Shown: positions 16,878-25,724, counted from the first letter of the stretch. The stretch is DNA of 64,000 nt from Lysinibacillus capsici (GCF_003367505.1 NZ_PXXX01000001.1:79668-143667), one strand, 5' to 3'. Notes: generated from the letters alone by a model not told the origin. Numbers and translations are program-made.

Positions 16878-18671
16878 ATGAATGCGATTACAATAGTGAT
16901 AGGGTCTATTTGTATTTTGATGATCAGCTATCGTTTGTATGGCATTTTCTTTACAAAGAAGGTACTTAAAATAAAAGATGATACGCCCACCCCAGCCCAC
17001 ACTTTGGAAGATGGTAAAGACTATGTTCCGACGAATAAGTGGGTAACCTTTGGGCATCATTTTGCAGCGATTGCAGCAGCAGGACCTTTAGTTGGACCAA
17101 TCCTAGCTGCACAATTTGGGTATTTGCCTGGACTTCTATGGCTATTAATCGGAGCAGTAATTGGTGGGGCAGTTCATGATGCTGTTGTTTTATTTGCTTC
17201 CATGCGTCATGGTGGTAAATCCCTATCGGAAGTGATGAAGGAGGAGTTAGGCCCTATCGCAGGTTTCTGTACAGGCCTTGCGATGCTATTCATTATTACG
17301 ATTACAATGGCAGGTCTCTCGATGGTGGTGTTAGGTGCTTTAGAGCGCAATCCATGGGGAACGTTTGCTGTAGGTATTACGATACCAATCGCCATGCTTG
17401 TGGGTATTGCCTATCGTAAAACAGGCAATTTAATTGTTACATCTACTATAGGCTTTATTTTATTAATGATTGGGGTATTTATCGGACCGCTTATTCAAGG
17501 CACAGCATTCGGTGATTTTTTAACATTTGATCGGGATACATTAGCTATCATCTTACCAATCTATGCCTTTTTTGCCGCTGCATTACCTGTGTGGCTTTTA
17601 TTAGCACCTCGTGATTATTTAAGTAGTTTCATGAAGATTGGGGTATTTATTGCACTAATTATTGGCGTTTTCTTTGTTAATCCTGCTATTCAATTCCCAC
17701 CATTGACAGAGTTTATTCATGGTGGTGGACCAGTAATTGCCGGTCCTGTGTGGCCGTTTGTTTCTATTACAATTGCCTGTGGTGCCATTTCTGGCTTCCA
17801 TGCTTTTGTAGGCTCAGGAACAACACCTAAGATGATTGATCGTTGGGAGGACATCCGTATTGTAGGCTTTGGTGCTATGTTAGTAGAGTCACTAGTAGGT
17901 GTGATGGCTTTAATCGCAGCTACTGCTCTTCATCCAGCCGACTATTTTGCGATTAACTCAGCACCAGCTGTATTTGCTACATTAGGAATGGAGCCCGTTC
18001 ATCTACAAGCATTGTCTCAAAGTATCGGCATGGACTTGGAAGGACGAACAGGAGGTGCTGTAACGCTAGCAGTTGGTATGACAGATATCTTTACAGGTAT
18101 TCCTTGGTTCGCAGAGTTATCTTCGTACTTCTATCAATTTGTCATTATGTTTGAAGCGGTTTTCATTCTTACAGCCATTGATGCTGGAACAAGGGTAGCT
18201 CGTTATTTAATACAAGATTTTGGTGGCAATGTTTATAAACCACTGAAGCGTACCAATTGGGTACCAGGTACAATTTTTGCTAGTGCACTTGCCTGCTTTA
18301 TGTGGGGCTATTTATTGTATTCAGGGGATATAAGCTCAATCTGGGTATTATTTGGTGTATCCAATCAGCTAATGGCAGCCATTGGTCTAGTATGTGGAGT
18401 GACGATGGTATTGAAGGTCGCAGATAAACGCATCTATGCATTGACATGCTTTATCCCATTGGCTTATTTATACATTACGGTCAACGTTGCAGGCTATTGG
18501 ATGATTAAAAATGTATACTGGAATCCAGCCGCTGCAGGCTTTAATATGTTAAATGGGATTTTATCTGTTATCATGTTAATGCTTGGCTTCTTAATTGTGC
18601 TGACAGCATTTAAAAAATGGGCACAGCTTTGGAAATCACCAAAGTTTTTAGTAGCTCAATCAACTTCATAA
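16878..18671 (+). CDS. cstA: CstA-family carbon starvation / pyruvate transporter
   Basis: A 597-residue membrane protein with about 16 hydrophobic segments. Family blocks are clear: GKDYVPTNKWVTFGHHFAAIAAAGPLVGPILAAQ-type start (residues 47-80), GAVHDAVVLFASMRHGG, FHAFVGSGTTPKMI, TAIDAGTRVARYL and WGYLLYSGDISSIWVLFGVSNQ-like end. CstA/BtsT carriers bring in pyruvate or peptides. It lies 117 bases downstream of the LytTR regulator in the same direction behind LytTR-like repeats, so control by that system is likely. A terminator follows. Confidence 0.92.
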   Translation: MNAITIVIGSICILMISYRLYGIFFTKKVLKIKDDTPTPAHTLEDGKDYVPTNKWVTFGHHFAAIAAAGPLVGPILAAQFGYLPGLLWLLIGAVIGGAVHDAVVLFASMRHGGKSLSEVMKEELGPIAGFCTGLAMLFIITITMAGLSMVVLGALERNPWGTFAVGITIPIAMLVGIAYRKTGNLIVTSTIGFILLMIGVFIGPLIQGTAFGDFLTFDRDTLAIILPIYAFFAAALPVWLLLAPRDYLSSFMKIGVFIALIIGVFFVNPAIQFPPLTEFIHGGGPVIAGPVWPFVSITIACGAISGFHAFVGSGTTPKMIDRWEDIRIVGFGAMLVESLVGVMALIAATALHPADYFAINSAPAVFATLGMEPVHLQALSQSIGMDLEGRTGGAVTLAVGMTDIFTGIPWFAELSSYFYQFVIMFEAVFILTAIDAGTRVARYLIQDFGGNVYKPLKRTNWVPGTIFASALACFMWGYLLYSGDISSIWVLFGVSNQLMAAIGLVCGVTMVLKVADKRIYALTCFIPLAYLYITVNVAGYWMIKNVYWNPAAAGFNMLNGILSVIMLMLGFLIVLTAFKKWAQLWKSPKFLVAQSTS

Positions 18672-18679
18672 AATCATAG

Positions 18680-18718
18680 AAACTATTGAAGATAAGCATT
18701 TGTCTTCAATAGTTTTTT
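18680..18718 (+). terminator. Terminator of cstA
   Basis: AAACTATTGAAGA (18680-18692) pairs with TCTTCAATAGTTT (18703-18715), then T-run. Confidence 0.88.
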
Positions 18719-18916
18719 GGTGAAAAAAGCATCTACGACGAAGGAGAAGCAAATACCCGCGGAAGAAGCATATACCCCTAAATTCAAAGATCAACCATAG
18801 ATGATCGATTGATGATTTTCCTAAATATGACGAACAAGCGAAAACAAGGATATGTTCATTGAAAGCGGTGTCGTAATCATGTAAACTAATGAGAGGAAAA
18901 CGGAGGTTATACATAC

Positions 18917-19246
18917 ATGGATGGTCCAGTTTCATTAGTGCAGTTAATCATTTCTATTTTGTTATTTTTCGTCATGTTCTTTGGTATCGGATTCTTGTTA
19001 AATATGCTGTTACGGATGACATGGTTAATGGCAATTGTGTATCCAATTGTTGTCATCTTTATTGTAGATGAAGTAAGCTTCTTAGATTATATTTTTAAGC
19101 CAGGCTCTGCATTCCCAGCATTAATTGATAAATTACAGGCACTTCAGTTTGTGGATATTGCTATTTTATCAGGTGGCTTTGCGGGTTCTATTGTGGCTGG
19201 TATCGTGATGATTTATTTACGTAAAAGTGGCTATCGAATGTTCTAA
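18917..19246 (+). CDS. yuiB: YuiB family membrane protein
   Basis: A 109-residue protein with three hydrophobic segments (about residues 7-32, 34-50 and 80-102). The sequence and its place before yuiD and pepA match B. subtilis YuiB, a membrane protein of unknown role. CGGAGG lies eight to ten bases before the ATG. Confidence 0.8.
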   Translation: MDGPVSLVQLIISILLFFVMFFGIGFLLNMLLRMTWLMAIVYPIVVIFIVDEVSFLDYIFKPGSAFPALIDKLQALQFVDIAILSGGFAGSIVAGIVMIYLRKSGYRMF

Positions 19247-19253
19247 CGTGCTT

Positions 19254-19292
19254 AGTATTCTTTCTTCAATTGAAGAAAGAATACTTTTTTTA
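19254..19292 (+). terminator. Terminator of yuiB
   Basis: A perfect palindrome AGTATTCTTTCTTCAA / TTGAAGAAAGAATACT followed by T6. Confidence 0.9.
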
Positions 19293-19293
19293 T

Positions 19294-19327
19294 ACAAAAA
19301 AACACAGCCTCCTCTAGAGGATGTGTT
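19294..19327 (-). terminator. Terminator of yuiD
   Basis: On the minus strand AACACA plus CCTC pair with GAGG plus TGTGTT, followed by a T7 tract. Confidence 0.75.
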
Positions 19328-19335
19328 GATGTCTG

Positions 19336-19821
19336 TTAGATGAAAAACTCGTAGGCTATGATGGCGATAAAAATACCCGTTAGAGCCCCAAAAAATACTT
19401 CACTTCGTTTATGGCCTAATAATGTTTTTAATTCTTCCATTTTTTCTTGTCCGTCCATCTGTGGCCATTTTTTTAAATCATGAAGCAATGTTTGGAAATC
19501 CTTACGCAGTTGATTTAAAATGGCTGCATGCTGACCTGCTTGGTAACGAACACCACTAGCATCATACATCACGATAATGGAAAACATTGCGGCTACCGCA
19601 AAAATGGGGGATTCCAAACCCGTCTCATAGGCAATTGAGGTTGCCAATCCAGTGACAGAAGCAGAGTGAGAACTAGGCATTCCACCTGTTGAGGTAAAAA
19701 GTCCCCATTTTACTTGTCTGGTCATTAAAAAATGAATGGGGATTTTAACAAACTGTGCAAAGAGAACCGCAAAGAGGGCAATTAGTAATGGGGTATTGTG
19801 GAGTAAACTCAATTTCATCAC
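19336..19821 (-). CDS. yuiD: Divergent PAP2 family membrane protein YuiD
   Basis: A 161-residue membrane protein of the DUF212/divergent PAP2 family. The phosphatase-like motifs are seen: KWGLFTSTGGMPSSHSASV (about residue 38) and YDASGVRYQAGQHAA (about 85). Four to five hydrophobic segments. These proteins are related to lipid phosphatases, but their substrate is unknown. Conserved between yuiB and pepA as in B. subtilis. Confidence 0.88.
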   Translation of the reverse strand: MMKLSLLHNTPLLIALFAVLFAQFVKIPIHFLMTRQVKWGLFTSTGGMPSSHSASVTGLATSIAYETGLESPIFAVAAMFSIIVMYDASGVRYQAGQHAAILNQLRKDFQTLLHDLKKWPQMDGQEKMEELKTLLGHKRSEVFFGALTGIFIAIIAYEFFI

Positions 19822-19941
19822 AACCTTCGCAAATAATTGCTTTTATTATAACATTCATTATTTTCTAAAAGAAGATATAGGCAAATATTACGCGCTTTTC
19901 AGAAACTTCGTTATAATAGTATATGGAATGGAGGAATTTAC

Positions 19942-21450
19942 ATGCATATTGTAAAAGAAGCAAAAACATTTGAAACGATTTCTACTGAACTATTAGTGGT
20001 AGGAGTCACAAAACATCGTGAACAAATGCAGGACTGGGCAAGCTTTTCATCTTTTTACGGTGAAGCCCTTGATACATGGATTAGTGCAGGAGACGTCTCA
20101 ATTGAATTAAAGAAACTAACGAAATTACCATTTGTGAAAGACCATGCTAACCTGAAACGTATTGTATTTGTAGGTTTAGATGAGCGTAAAAACCTCACAG
20201 AAGGTGATATTCGCACAGCATTTGGTTTAGTGGGAAAAGAATTAAGATCTTTAAAAGTAAAAGAGTATTCCATCTGGCTTGAATCATTTACAACAGAGTC
20301 AATTTCAACAGCAGATGTAGCATTTTTAGCAGGTGAAGGAATTGGCCTTGGCTATTATGCTGTCCCACATTATAAAACAACTTCAAACGAAGTAGATAAA
20401 CGTATTGATGCTGTTCACCTTGTGACTACAGCAGAGGATTTAGATGAAGTGGTGGCAAGCTTTGAGGTAGGTGTGATTTATGCAGATGCTGTCAATGAAG
20501 CTCGTAGCTTAATTAATTTACCTCCAAACCTACTAACAGCTACGGATTTAGCTAACTATGCACAATCTCTTGCTGTGGAATACGATTTTGAAGTAGAGAT
20601 ATTAGATAAAGCACAATTAGAGGAACTAGGTATGGGTGGTATATTATGTGTTAACCAAGGCTCTTATGAAGAACCACGATTAATTACCTTAAAATATAAA
20701 GCGACTGAAGATTTTGAAGATCCAATTGGCCTTGTTGGTAAGGGTGTAACGTATGATACAGGCGGCTATTCTTTAAAACCAAAGGACTCTATGGTTGGTA
20801 TGAAAGGTGATATGGGCGGTGCCGCTGCTGTACTTGGTGCGATGAAAATTATCGGTGAATTACGTCCAAATAAAAATGTTGTAGCCGTTATCGGTTCTAC
20901 AGATAATATGGTGTCTGATACAGCGTTTAAACCAGATGATGTGATTACGACGTACAGCGGAAAAACGGTAGAAGTATTAAATACGGATGCAGAAGGGCGT
21001 TTAGTTCTGGCAGATGCAACTACATATGCTAAACAGCAAGGGGCTACATCACTGATCGATGTTGCTACTTTAACTGGAGGCGTTATTACTGCACTAGGTA
21101 TGGATAAAACAGGTGCTCTTGCAAATGATGATGCATTTTTTGAAGCATTTATGGAAGCTGCAAAAGAGACCGATGAATTTGTTTGGCGTATGCCTTTAAC
21201 AGAAAATGATAAAAAACGAATTCGAAAATCAGATGTAGCTGATTTAAATAATTCACCTGGTCGTGATGGTCATATGATTTTCGGCGGCGGTTTTGTGGGC
21301 GAATTTGTTGGTGATACACCATGGATTCACCTGGATATAGCAGGCACATCTGATGCAGTAGCTGTACATGATTTAGGACCTAAGGGTGGTACTGGTGTTA
21401 TGGTCCGTACACTCGCGAATTTTGTCCAACGTTTAGGGGAAGAAAAATAA
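19942..21450 (+). CDS. pepA: Leucyl aminopeptidase, M17 family
   Basis: A 502-residue cytosolic metallo-aminopeptidase that releases N-terminal residues from peptides. The M17 signature NTDAEGRLVLAD is intact near residue 352; the first metal site reads VGKGVTYDTGGYSLKPKD near residue 273. Catalytic Lys and metal Asp/Glu residues are therefore present. The N-terminal macro-like domain spans about 1-170. Synteny corresponds to B. subtilis yuiE (pepA). GGAGG lies seven to eight bases before the ATG; a terminator follows. Confidence 0.95.
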   Translation: MHIVKEAKTFETISTELLVVGVTKHREQMQDWASFSSFYGEALDTWISAGDVSIELKKLTKLPFVKDHANLKRIVFVGLDERKNLTEGDIRTAFGLVGKELRSLKVKEYSIWLESFTTESISTADVAFLAGEGIGLGYYAVPHYKTTSNEVDKRIDAVHLVTTAEDLDEVVASFEVGVIYADAVNEARSLINLPPNLLTATDLANYAQSLAVEYDFEVEILDKAQLEELGMGGILCVNQGSYEEPRLITLKYKATEDFEDPIGLVGKGVTYDTGGYSLKPKDSMVGMKGDMGGAAAVLGAMKIIGELRPNKNVVAVIGSTDNMVSDTAFKPDDVITTYSGKTVEVLNTDAEGRLVLADATTYAKQQGATSLIDVATLTGGVITALGMDKTGALANDDAFFEAFMEAAKETDEFVWRMPLTENDKKRIRKSDVADLNNSPGRDGHMIFGGGFVGEFVGDTPWIHLDIAGTSDAVAVHDLGPKGGTGVMVRTLANFVQRLGEEK

Positions 21451-21461
21451 TAAAGTATGTC

Positions 21462-21493
21462 AATCAGCGGGAGTTTATTCTCGCTGATTTTTT
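21462..21493 (+). terminator. Terminator of pepA
   Basis: AATCAGCGGGAG and CTCGCTGATT form a hairpin followed by T6. Confidence 0.85.
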
Positions 21494-21585
21494 GTGATTT
21501 ATGTACTAATCCCGATGGAATAGGCATTCTACATATGATAGATGTATCTTCCTTCATACGATAGAGTAAAAAGGGGAGGTAGCAT

Positions 21586-21789
21586 ATGCGCAATTTCGGA
21601 GGTTATCCAGGCGGAGGATTTGGAGGCTTTATTTGGCCATTTGGCGCACCGTTTTTTGGTGGTTTTTTAGGCAGTTTCCTTGGCTCTCAATTTAATCAAT
21701 ATCCTTACAATCCATATTATCCAAACTATCGACCATATCCACCAGGTCCATATTTTCGACCAGGTCCGCGATATCGTAGACCATGGTAA
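21586..21789 (+). CDS. Small Gly/Pro/Tyr/Phe-rich protein
   Basis: A 67-residue protein. The first half alternates Gly with Phe (GGYPGGGFGGF, FGGFLGSFLGSQF), the second is Tyr/Pro/Arg-rich (YPYNPYYPNYRPYPPGP, RPGPRYRRPW). Such composition is common in small spore coat or surface proteins of Bacillales, but there is no direct evidence here. AAGGGGAGGT upstream and a strong terminator downstream show a genuine single-gene unit. Confidence 0.7.
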   Translation: MRNFGGYPGGGFGGFIWPFGAPFFGGFLGSFLGSQFNQYPYNPYYPNYRPYPPGPYFRPGPRYRRPW

Positions 21790-21806
21790 GCACATAATTA
21801 GATCAG

Positions 21807-21842
21807 CCAGTTGTCGATCTTGATATCGACAACTGGTTTTTA
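21807..21842 (+). terminator. Terminator of the Gly/Pro-rich gene
   Basis: CCAGTTGTCGAT pairs with ATCGACAACTGG around a 5-base loop, followed by TTTTT. Confidence 0.9.
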
Positions 21843-21871
21843 TTGTGCCTAACGAAGTATCAAAATTAGTG

Positions 21872-21900
21872 TTGACAGAATATACTAAATTATTTATTAT
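21872..21900 (+). promoter_or_regulatory. Promoter of the sumT-cysJI operon
   Basis: TTGACA (21872-21877) and TATTAT (21895-21900) with 17-base spacing. Transcription should begin near 21907, leaving a leader of about 235 bases. Confidence 0.75.
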
Positions 21901-21930
21901 TCTTATTATATTACTAAGAATTAAATATGT

Positions 21931-22003
21931 GGCTGACTAGCAAACTAGAGGCTTTTATTATTCATAGGCATTTTTGTGTCTAAGGATAATATTAGCCTTT
22001 TTT
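21931..22003 (+). promoter_or_regulatory. Sulfur leader element 1: short hairpin plus attenuator terminator
   Basis: GGCTGA, then CTAG-CAAA-CTAG, then AGGC, whose GGCT begins the 5' arm of a large terminator hairpin ending AGCC plus T6 at about 21998-22003. It lies between the promoter and sumT, so it should end transcription unless prevented. The same layout occurs before cysH and before sbp. Confidence 0.65.
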
Positions 22004-22141
22004 CTTTATCTTAATTTAGTAAAGGTTTTTGTACCGAAAGCAAAGTGTCAGGTTTAGAAAATCGAGGACCCTTATTAGTAAGTTTAATCAATCTGAAATG
22101 CCATGACAACGAGGCGTAATTGACAGAAGGAGTGAGATGAA

Positions 22142-22915
22142 ATGGGGAAAGTTTATATTGTTGGTGCAGGTCCTGGAGATGTTGACCTCCTTACGATTAA
22201 AGGATTACGTTGCATTGAATGTGCAGATGTCATTTTATATGACAGACTCATTAATAAAGAGCTATTAGCCTATGCCAAGAAAGACGCTAAATTAATCTTT
22301 TGCGGGAAATTGCCTCAGCAACATGCCATGATTCAGGAGCAAATCAACCAAACGCTTGTTGATTATGCCCAACAAGGATATGTTGTCACAAGATTAAAAG
22401 GAGGAGACCCATTTGTTTTTGGTAGAGGGGCAGAGGAGGCAGATGTGTTAGCGAAGCATCAAATTCCCTTTGAAATTGTTCCTGGTATTACGTCAGGTAT
22501 AGCAGCTCCAGCATATGCAGGTATTCCTGTCACACATCGTAACTTAGGTTCAAGTTTTGCTATGGTTACTGGGCATATGCAGGATGGAAAAGAAGATGCT
22601 ATCCGTTGGGAAAGTCTTGCAAAAGGAATTGATACGATTGCCATTTATATGGGTGTTGGTAATCTTCCGTATATCCGTCAACAATTACTCAAATATGGCC
22701 GTGATGAAAAAACGCCTGTGGCTGTTATTCACTGGGGAACAGTTTCTACTAAGCAAAGAACTGTTACGGGGACTTTAGCTACAATTGAGGAAATTGTGCG
22801 TACAGAAAATATTCATAACCCTAGCATTATATTAGTAGGGAAGGTTGTGACCTTAAGAGAAACCATTCATTGGTTTGAGCAAAACCCCGCACAGCCAATC
22901 CAAATAACGGGATAA
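22142..22915 (+). CDS. sumT: Uroporphyrinogen-III C-methyltransferase
   Basis: A 257-residue SAM-dependent tetrapyrrole methylase making precorrin-2 from uroporphyrinogen III, the first step to siroheme. Motifs are VGAGPGDVDLLTIKG at the N-terminus, VTRLKGGDPFVFGRGAEE near residue 80 and PGITSGIAAPAYAGIPVTHR near residue 115. It has no fused dehydrogenase/ferrochelatase (CysG) domain. It heads the sulfite reductase operon, which supports a siroheme role over a cobalamin one. GAAGGAGTGAGATG provides the ribosome site. Confidence 0.94.
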   Translation: MGKVYIVGAGPGDVDLLTIKGLRCIECADVILYDRLINKELLAYAKKDAKLIFCGKLPQQHAMIQEQINQTLVDYAQQGYVVTRLKGGDPFVFGRGAEEADVLAKHQIPFEIVPGITSGIAAPAYAGIPVTHRNLGSSFAMVTGHMQDGKEDAIRWESLAKGIDTIAIYMGVGNLPYIRQQLLKYGRDEKTPVAVIHWGTVSTKQRTVTGTLATIEEIVRTENIHNPSIILVGKVVTLRETIHWFEQNPAQPIQITG

Positions 22916-22927
22916 GGTTGTGGGATT

Positions 22928-23668
22928 ATGCAGGCTATTTTATATATTGCACATGGCAGTCGTGTCAAGGAAGGTGTAGAGCAGGCCGTAAACTTTCTTC
23001 AAGGCGTACAACAAGAAGTGACAGTAGCTATTCAGGAAATATGCTTTCTAGAGCTGGCAACACCAACCATTGCAGAAGGCATTGCTAGCTGTATTCGGAA
23101 AGGGGCAACAGCGATTGCCGTAATGCCTATTCTCCTACTAGCTGCTCAACACGCAAAGCATGATATTCCGAAAGAAATGGCAAAAGCTCAAAAACTATAC
23201 CCATATGTAAAGTTTACATATGGTGAGCCTCTTGGCATTCATGAACGATTAATTGACACATTACAAGCTAGGATAATAGAAAAACAGCAACCTAACAGCA
23301 ATGCGAGTGTTTTACTCATAGGACGTGGGAGTAGTGATCCAGCCGTCAAGAGGGATTTAGCCAAAATTGCCAAAAGGCTACGTACTAAATATCACTATAA
23401 AACCGTTGATACATGCTTCTTATACGGAATGGGACCAACCTTTGAAGACTGGTTACTGCAAGTTAAAGGGAAGCAACAGCAAATTTTTATTGTCCCTTAT
23501 TTATTATTTACAGGCATTTTAAGACAAAGTATTGCCAAGCGATTACAAGGCTTTGACAGTCAAAACATTATGTTATGTGAAAGCTTAGGCTATGACGACA
23601 ATGTGAAAAAAGTATTAGTGGAACGTATTGATGAATTACTACATTTTAAAGAGGAAGGTGTTTCGTAA
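22928..23668 (+). CDS. sirB: Sirohydrochlorin ferrochelatase (CbiX/SirB family)
   Basis: A 246-residue chelatase that inserts iron into sirohydrochlorin to give siroheme. Two homologous halves are visible: IAHGSRVKEG at the start and LLIGRGSSDPAVKRDL near residue 130, with the metal-binding His in the N-half (HGSR; ...LLLAAQHAKHDIP). It starts 12 bases after sumT and its stop overlaps the next start (TAATG). A cobaltochelatase role is possible for the family, but the operon points to siroheme. Confidence 0.88.
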   Translation: MQAILYIAHGSRVKEGVEQAVNFLQGVQQEVTVAIQEICFLELATPTIAEGIASCIRKGATAIAVMPILLLAAQHAKHDIPKEMAKAQKLYPYVKFTYGEPLGIHERLIDTLQARIIEKQQPNSNASVLLIGRGSSDPAVKRDLAKIAKRLRTKYHYKTVDTCFLYGMGPTFEDWLLQVKGKQQQIFIVPYLLFTGILRQSIAKRLQGFDSQNIMLCESLGYDDNVKKVLVERIDELLHFKEEGVS

Positions 23669-23817
23669 TGGTAGATAAAAGAACTGAAAATATAAATCTA
23701 GCATTAGATAATGTCCGCCAAATGTTAAATACTGTGAACCACGGATCAATTACATTGATTGTTCAAAATTCCTATGTGGTTCAGATTGAGAAAAAGGAAA
23801 AAATAAGGCTTCGATAA
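23668..23817 (+). CDS. YezD-type small protein (DUF2292)
   Basis: A 49-residue protein reading MVDKRTENINLALDNVRQML, then TVNHGSITLIVQNSYVVQIE, then a basic tail. The GSITLIVQ..VVQIE pattern matches DUF2292 (YezD), small proteins recurrently found in sulfate assimilation operons and of unknown function. Its ATG overlaps the sirB stop, and AGAGGAAGG lies upstream. The gene is too short for many gene finders. Inference: an accessory or regulatory factor for sulfite reduction. Confidence 0.8.
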   Translation: MVDKRTENINLALDNVRQMLNTVNHGSITLIVQNSYVVQIEKKEKIRLR

Positions 23818-23860
23818 ATTAAAAAATATGAAATGAAGAAGATTCGTGAGGTGGCAAAGA

Positions 23861-25654
23861 TTGAAATTACAAGTAATAAACAGTCCATTTAATGAAGAGC
23901 AGGTGAAGTTATTAAACGAGCTTCTCCCTAAATTAACAATTGAACAAAAATTTTGGCTAAACGGTTACCTAAGTGCTCCCCAAGCAACTCTTGAAGCAAT
24001 TGTTGAACAGGCACCACCAGCAGCCCAGCCGATTACCAAAACAATAACAATCTTATATGGTTCCCAAACAGGCAATAGTCAAGGATTAGCTGAAAAGTAT
24101 GCAGCAGCTTTAAAAGAGCAGCAGGTAGATGTAACTGTCTCATCATTAGGGAAATTTAAAGCTAGTAATTTAAAAAAGATCACCAATCTATTACTTATTG
24201 TGAGTACACATGGAGAGGGAGATCCACCCGATCAAGCGATACAATTCTATGAATTTTTGCATAGCAAGCGGGCGCCTAAGCTAGAACACCTACAATATTC
24301 GGTTCTTGCTTTAGGGGATAGCTCCTATGAATTTTTTTGTAAGACAGGTAAGGACTTCGATGAGCGATTTGCGCAATTAGGTGCAACAAGAATTGTTCCT
24401 CGTATAGATTGCGATGTAGATTATGATGACGCAGCTGCACAGTGGTTCTCCGCGGTTCAACAGGAATTTCTTCAGCATACAACTTCAGCAACGTCTACTT
24501 CAGCACACACCGAAGGGGCGCAAGTACTTGAAGAATCTACATATTCAAGAAAAAATCCATTTTACGCTGAAGTACTTGAAAATATAAATCTAAATGGTCG
24601 TGGCTCCAATAAAGAGACGCGTCATCTTGAATTATCGATTGAGGGAGCTAATTTTCATTTTGAACCTGGCGATAGCATTGGCATTCTGCCAGAGAATGAT
24701 GAACAATTAGTCAATGCATTGCTGACAGCACTTCAATTTGATTCGGAGACAGAAGTGACTGTTTTTGATGAAACAATAACAATAAAAGAAGCACTACAGA
24801 AAAAATTAGAAATTACGGTGTTATCTAAACCGTTACTCGAAAAAATTGCTGCTTATACAGAGCATAAAGAATTTTCTAAGCTATTTGAAGAACCAAAAGC
24901 CTGGAAGGACTATGCAAAAGGAAGAGACTTGCTCGACCTAGTAGAGGAATTTACACCATTTACTTGGAGTGCACAGCAATTTGTAGAGTTACTGCGTAAA
25001 ATTCCAGCTCGACTTTATTCTATTGCTAGTAGCCAAAAGGCCAATAGCGAAGAGGTTCATTTAACGATTGGCAAGGTAAGCTATGAAACAGCAGGTAGAC
25101 AACGTCTTGGTGTTTGCTCTGGAAGTGTGGCAGAACGAATACAAATAGGTGATACATTACCAATCTATGTTCATAAAAATCCGAATTTCAGATTGCCAGA
25201 GAATAATGAAACGCCAATTATTATGATTGGTGCAGGCACAGGTGTTGCACCATATCGAGCTTTTCTAGAGGAGCGAGAAGAGTTAGGGATTGAGGGGAAA
25301 GCATGGCTCATCTTTGGTGATCAGCATTTTGTTACGGATTTCCTCTATCAAACGGATTGGCAACGTTGGCTAGCTGCTGGCACATTAAGTCACATGCATG
25401 TAGCCTTTTCACGTGATACAGACCAAAAAATCTATGTTCAACATAAATTGCATGAAAATGCCGCAAGTTTTTATGAGTGGCTGGAGCAGGGGGCTGTCAT
25501 TTATGTATGTGGTGACGAAAAATCAATGGCATCTGATGTGGATGCAACCATTCATCAAATTATTGAGCAGCAAGGACAGAAAACACCAGAGGAAGCAAAA
25601 GTCTATGTGAATGAATTAAAACAGCAAAAACGCTACCAACGTGACGTTTATTAA
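23861..25654 (+). CDS. cysJ: Assimilatory sulfite reductase (NADPH) flavoprotein subunit
   Basis: A 597-residue diflavin reductase moving electrons from NADPH through FAD and FMN to CysI. The flavodoxin domain starts near residue 66 (ILYGSQTGNSQGLAEKYA), the FAD domain follows (about 225-440, RLYSIASS), and the NADPH domain has MIGAGTGVAPYRAFLEER near residue 465 and the C-terminal RYQRDVY. I chose TTG 23861 (MKLQVINSPFNEEQ) because GAGGTGG is six bases upstream and the residues fit other CysJ N-termini; the GTG at 23846 overlaps that site. Confidence 0.95.
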   Translation: MKLQVINSPFNEEQVKLLNELLPKLTIEQKFWLNGYLSAPQATLEAIVEQAPPAAQPITKTITILYGSQTGNSQGLAEKYAAALKEQQVDVTVSSLGKFKASNLKKITNLLLIVSTHGEGDPPDQAIQFYEFLHSKRAPKLEHLQYSVLALGDSSYEFFCKTGKDFDERFAQLGATRIVPRIDCDVDYDDAAAQWFSAVQQEFLQHTTSATSTSAHTEGAQVLEESTYSRKNPFYAEVLENINLNGRGSNKETRHLELSIEGANFHFEPGDSIGILPENDEQLVNALLTALQFDSETEVTVFDETITIKEALQKKLEITVLSKPLLEKIAAYTEHKEFSKLFEEPKAWKDYAKGRDLLDLVEEFTPFTWSAQQFVELLRKIPARLYSIASSQKANSEEVHLTIGKVSYETAGRQRLGVCSGSVAERIQIGDTLPIYVHKNPNFRLPENNETPIIMIGAGTGVAPYRAFLEEREELGIEGKAWLIFGDQHFVTDFLYQTDWQRWLAAGTLSHMHVAFSRDTDQKIYVQHKLHENAASFYEWLEQGAVIYVCGDEKSMASDVDATIHQIIEQQGQKTPEEAKVYVNELKQQKRYQRDVY

Positions 25655-25724
25655 TGGAGTTCAACACAAATTTCTCGAAAACCTTCCCTTATTAATGAGT
25701 TGATCTCTTTGTTAGCAAGTAAAC

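Noticed and set aside
18720..18935. Minus-strand frame between cstA and yuiB
   Set aside because: No ribosome site and it overlaps the yuiB start; composition unlike its neighbours.
21928..21984. Possible 18-codon leader peptide (ATG TGG CTG...) in the sumT leader, with a Cys codon near its end
   Set aside because: No good ribosome site, and no equivalent peptide in the cysH or sbp leaders, so cysteine-coding attenuation by a peptide is not supported.
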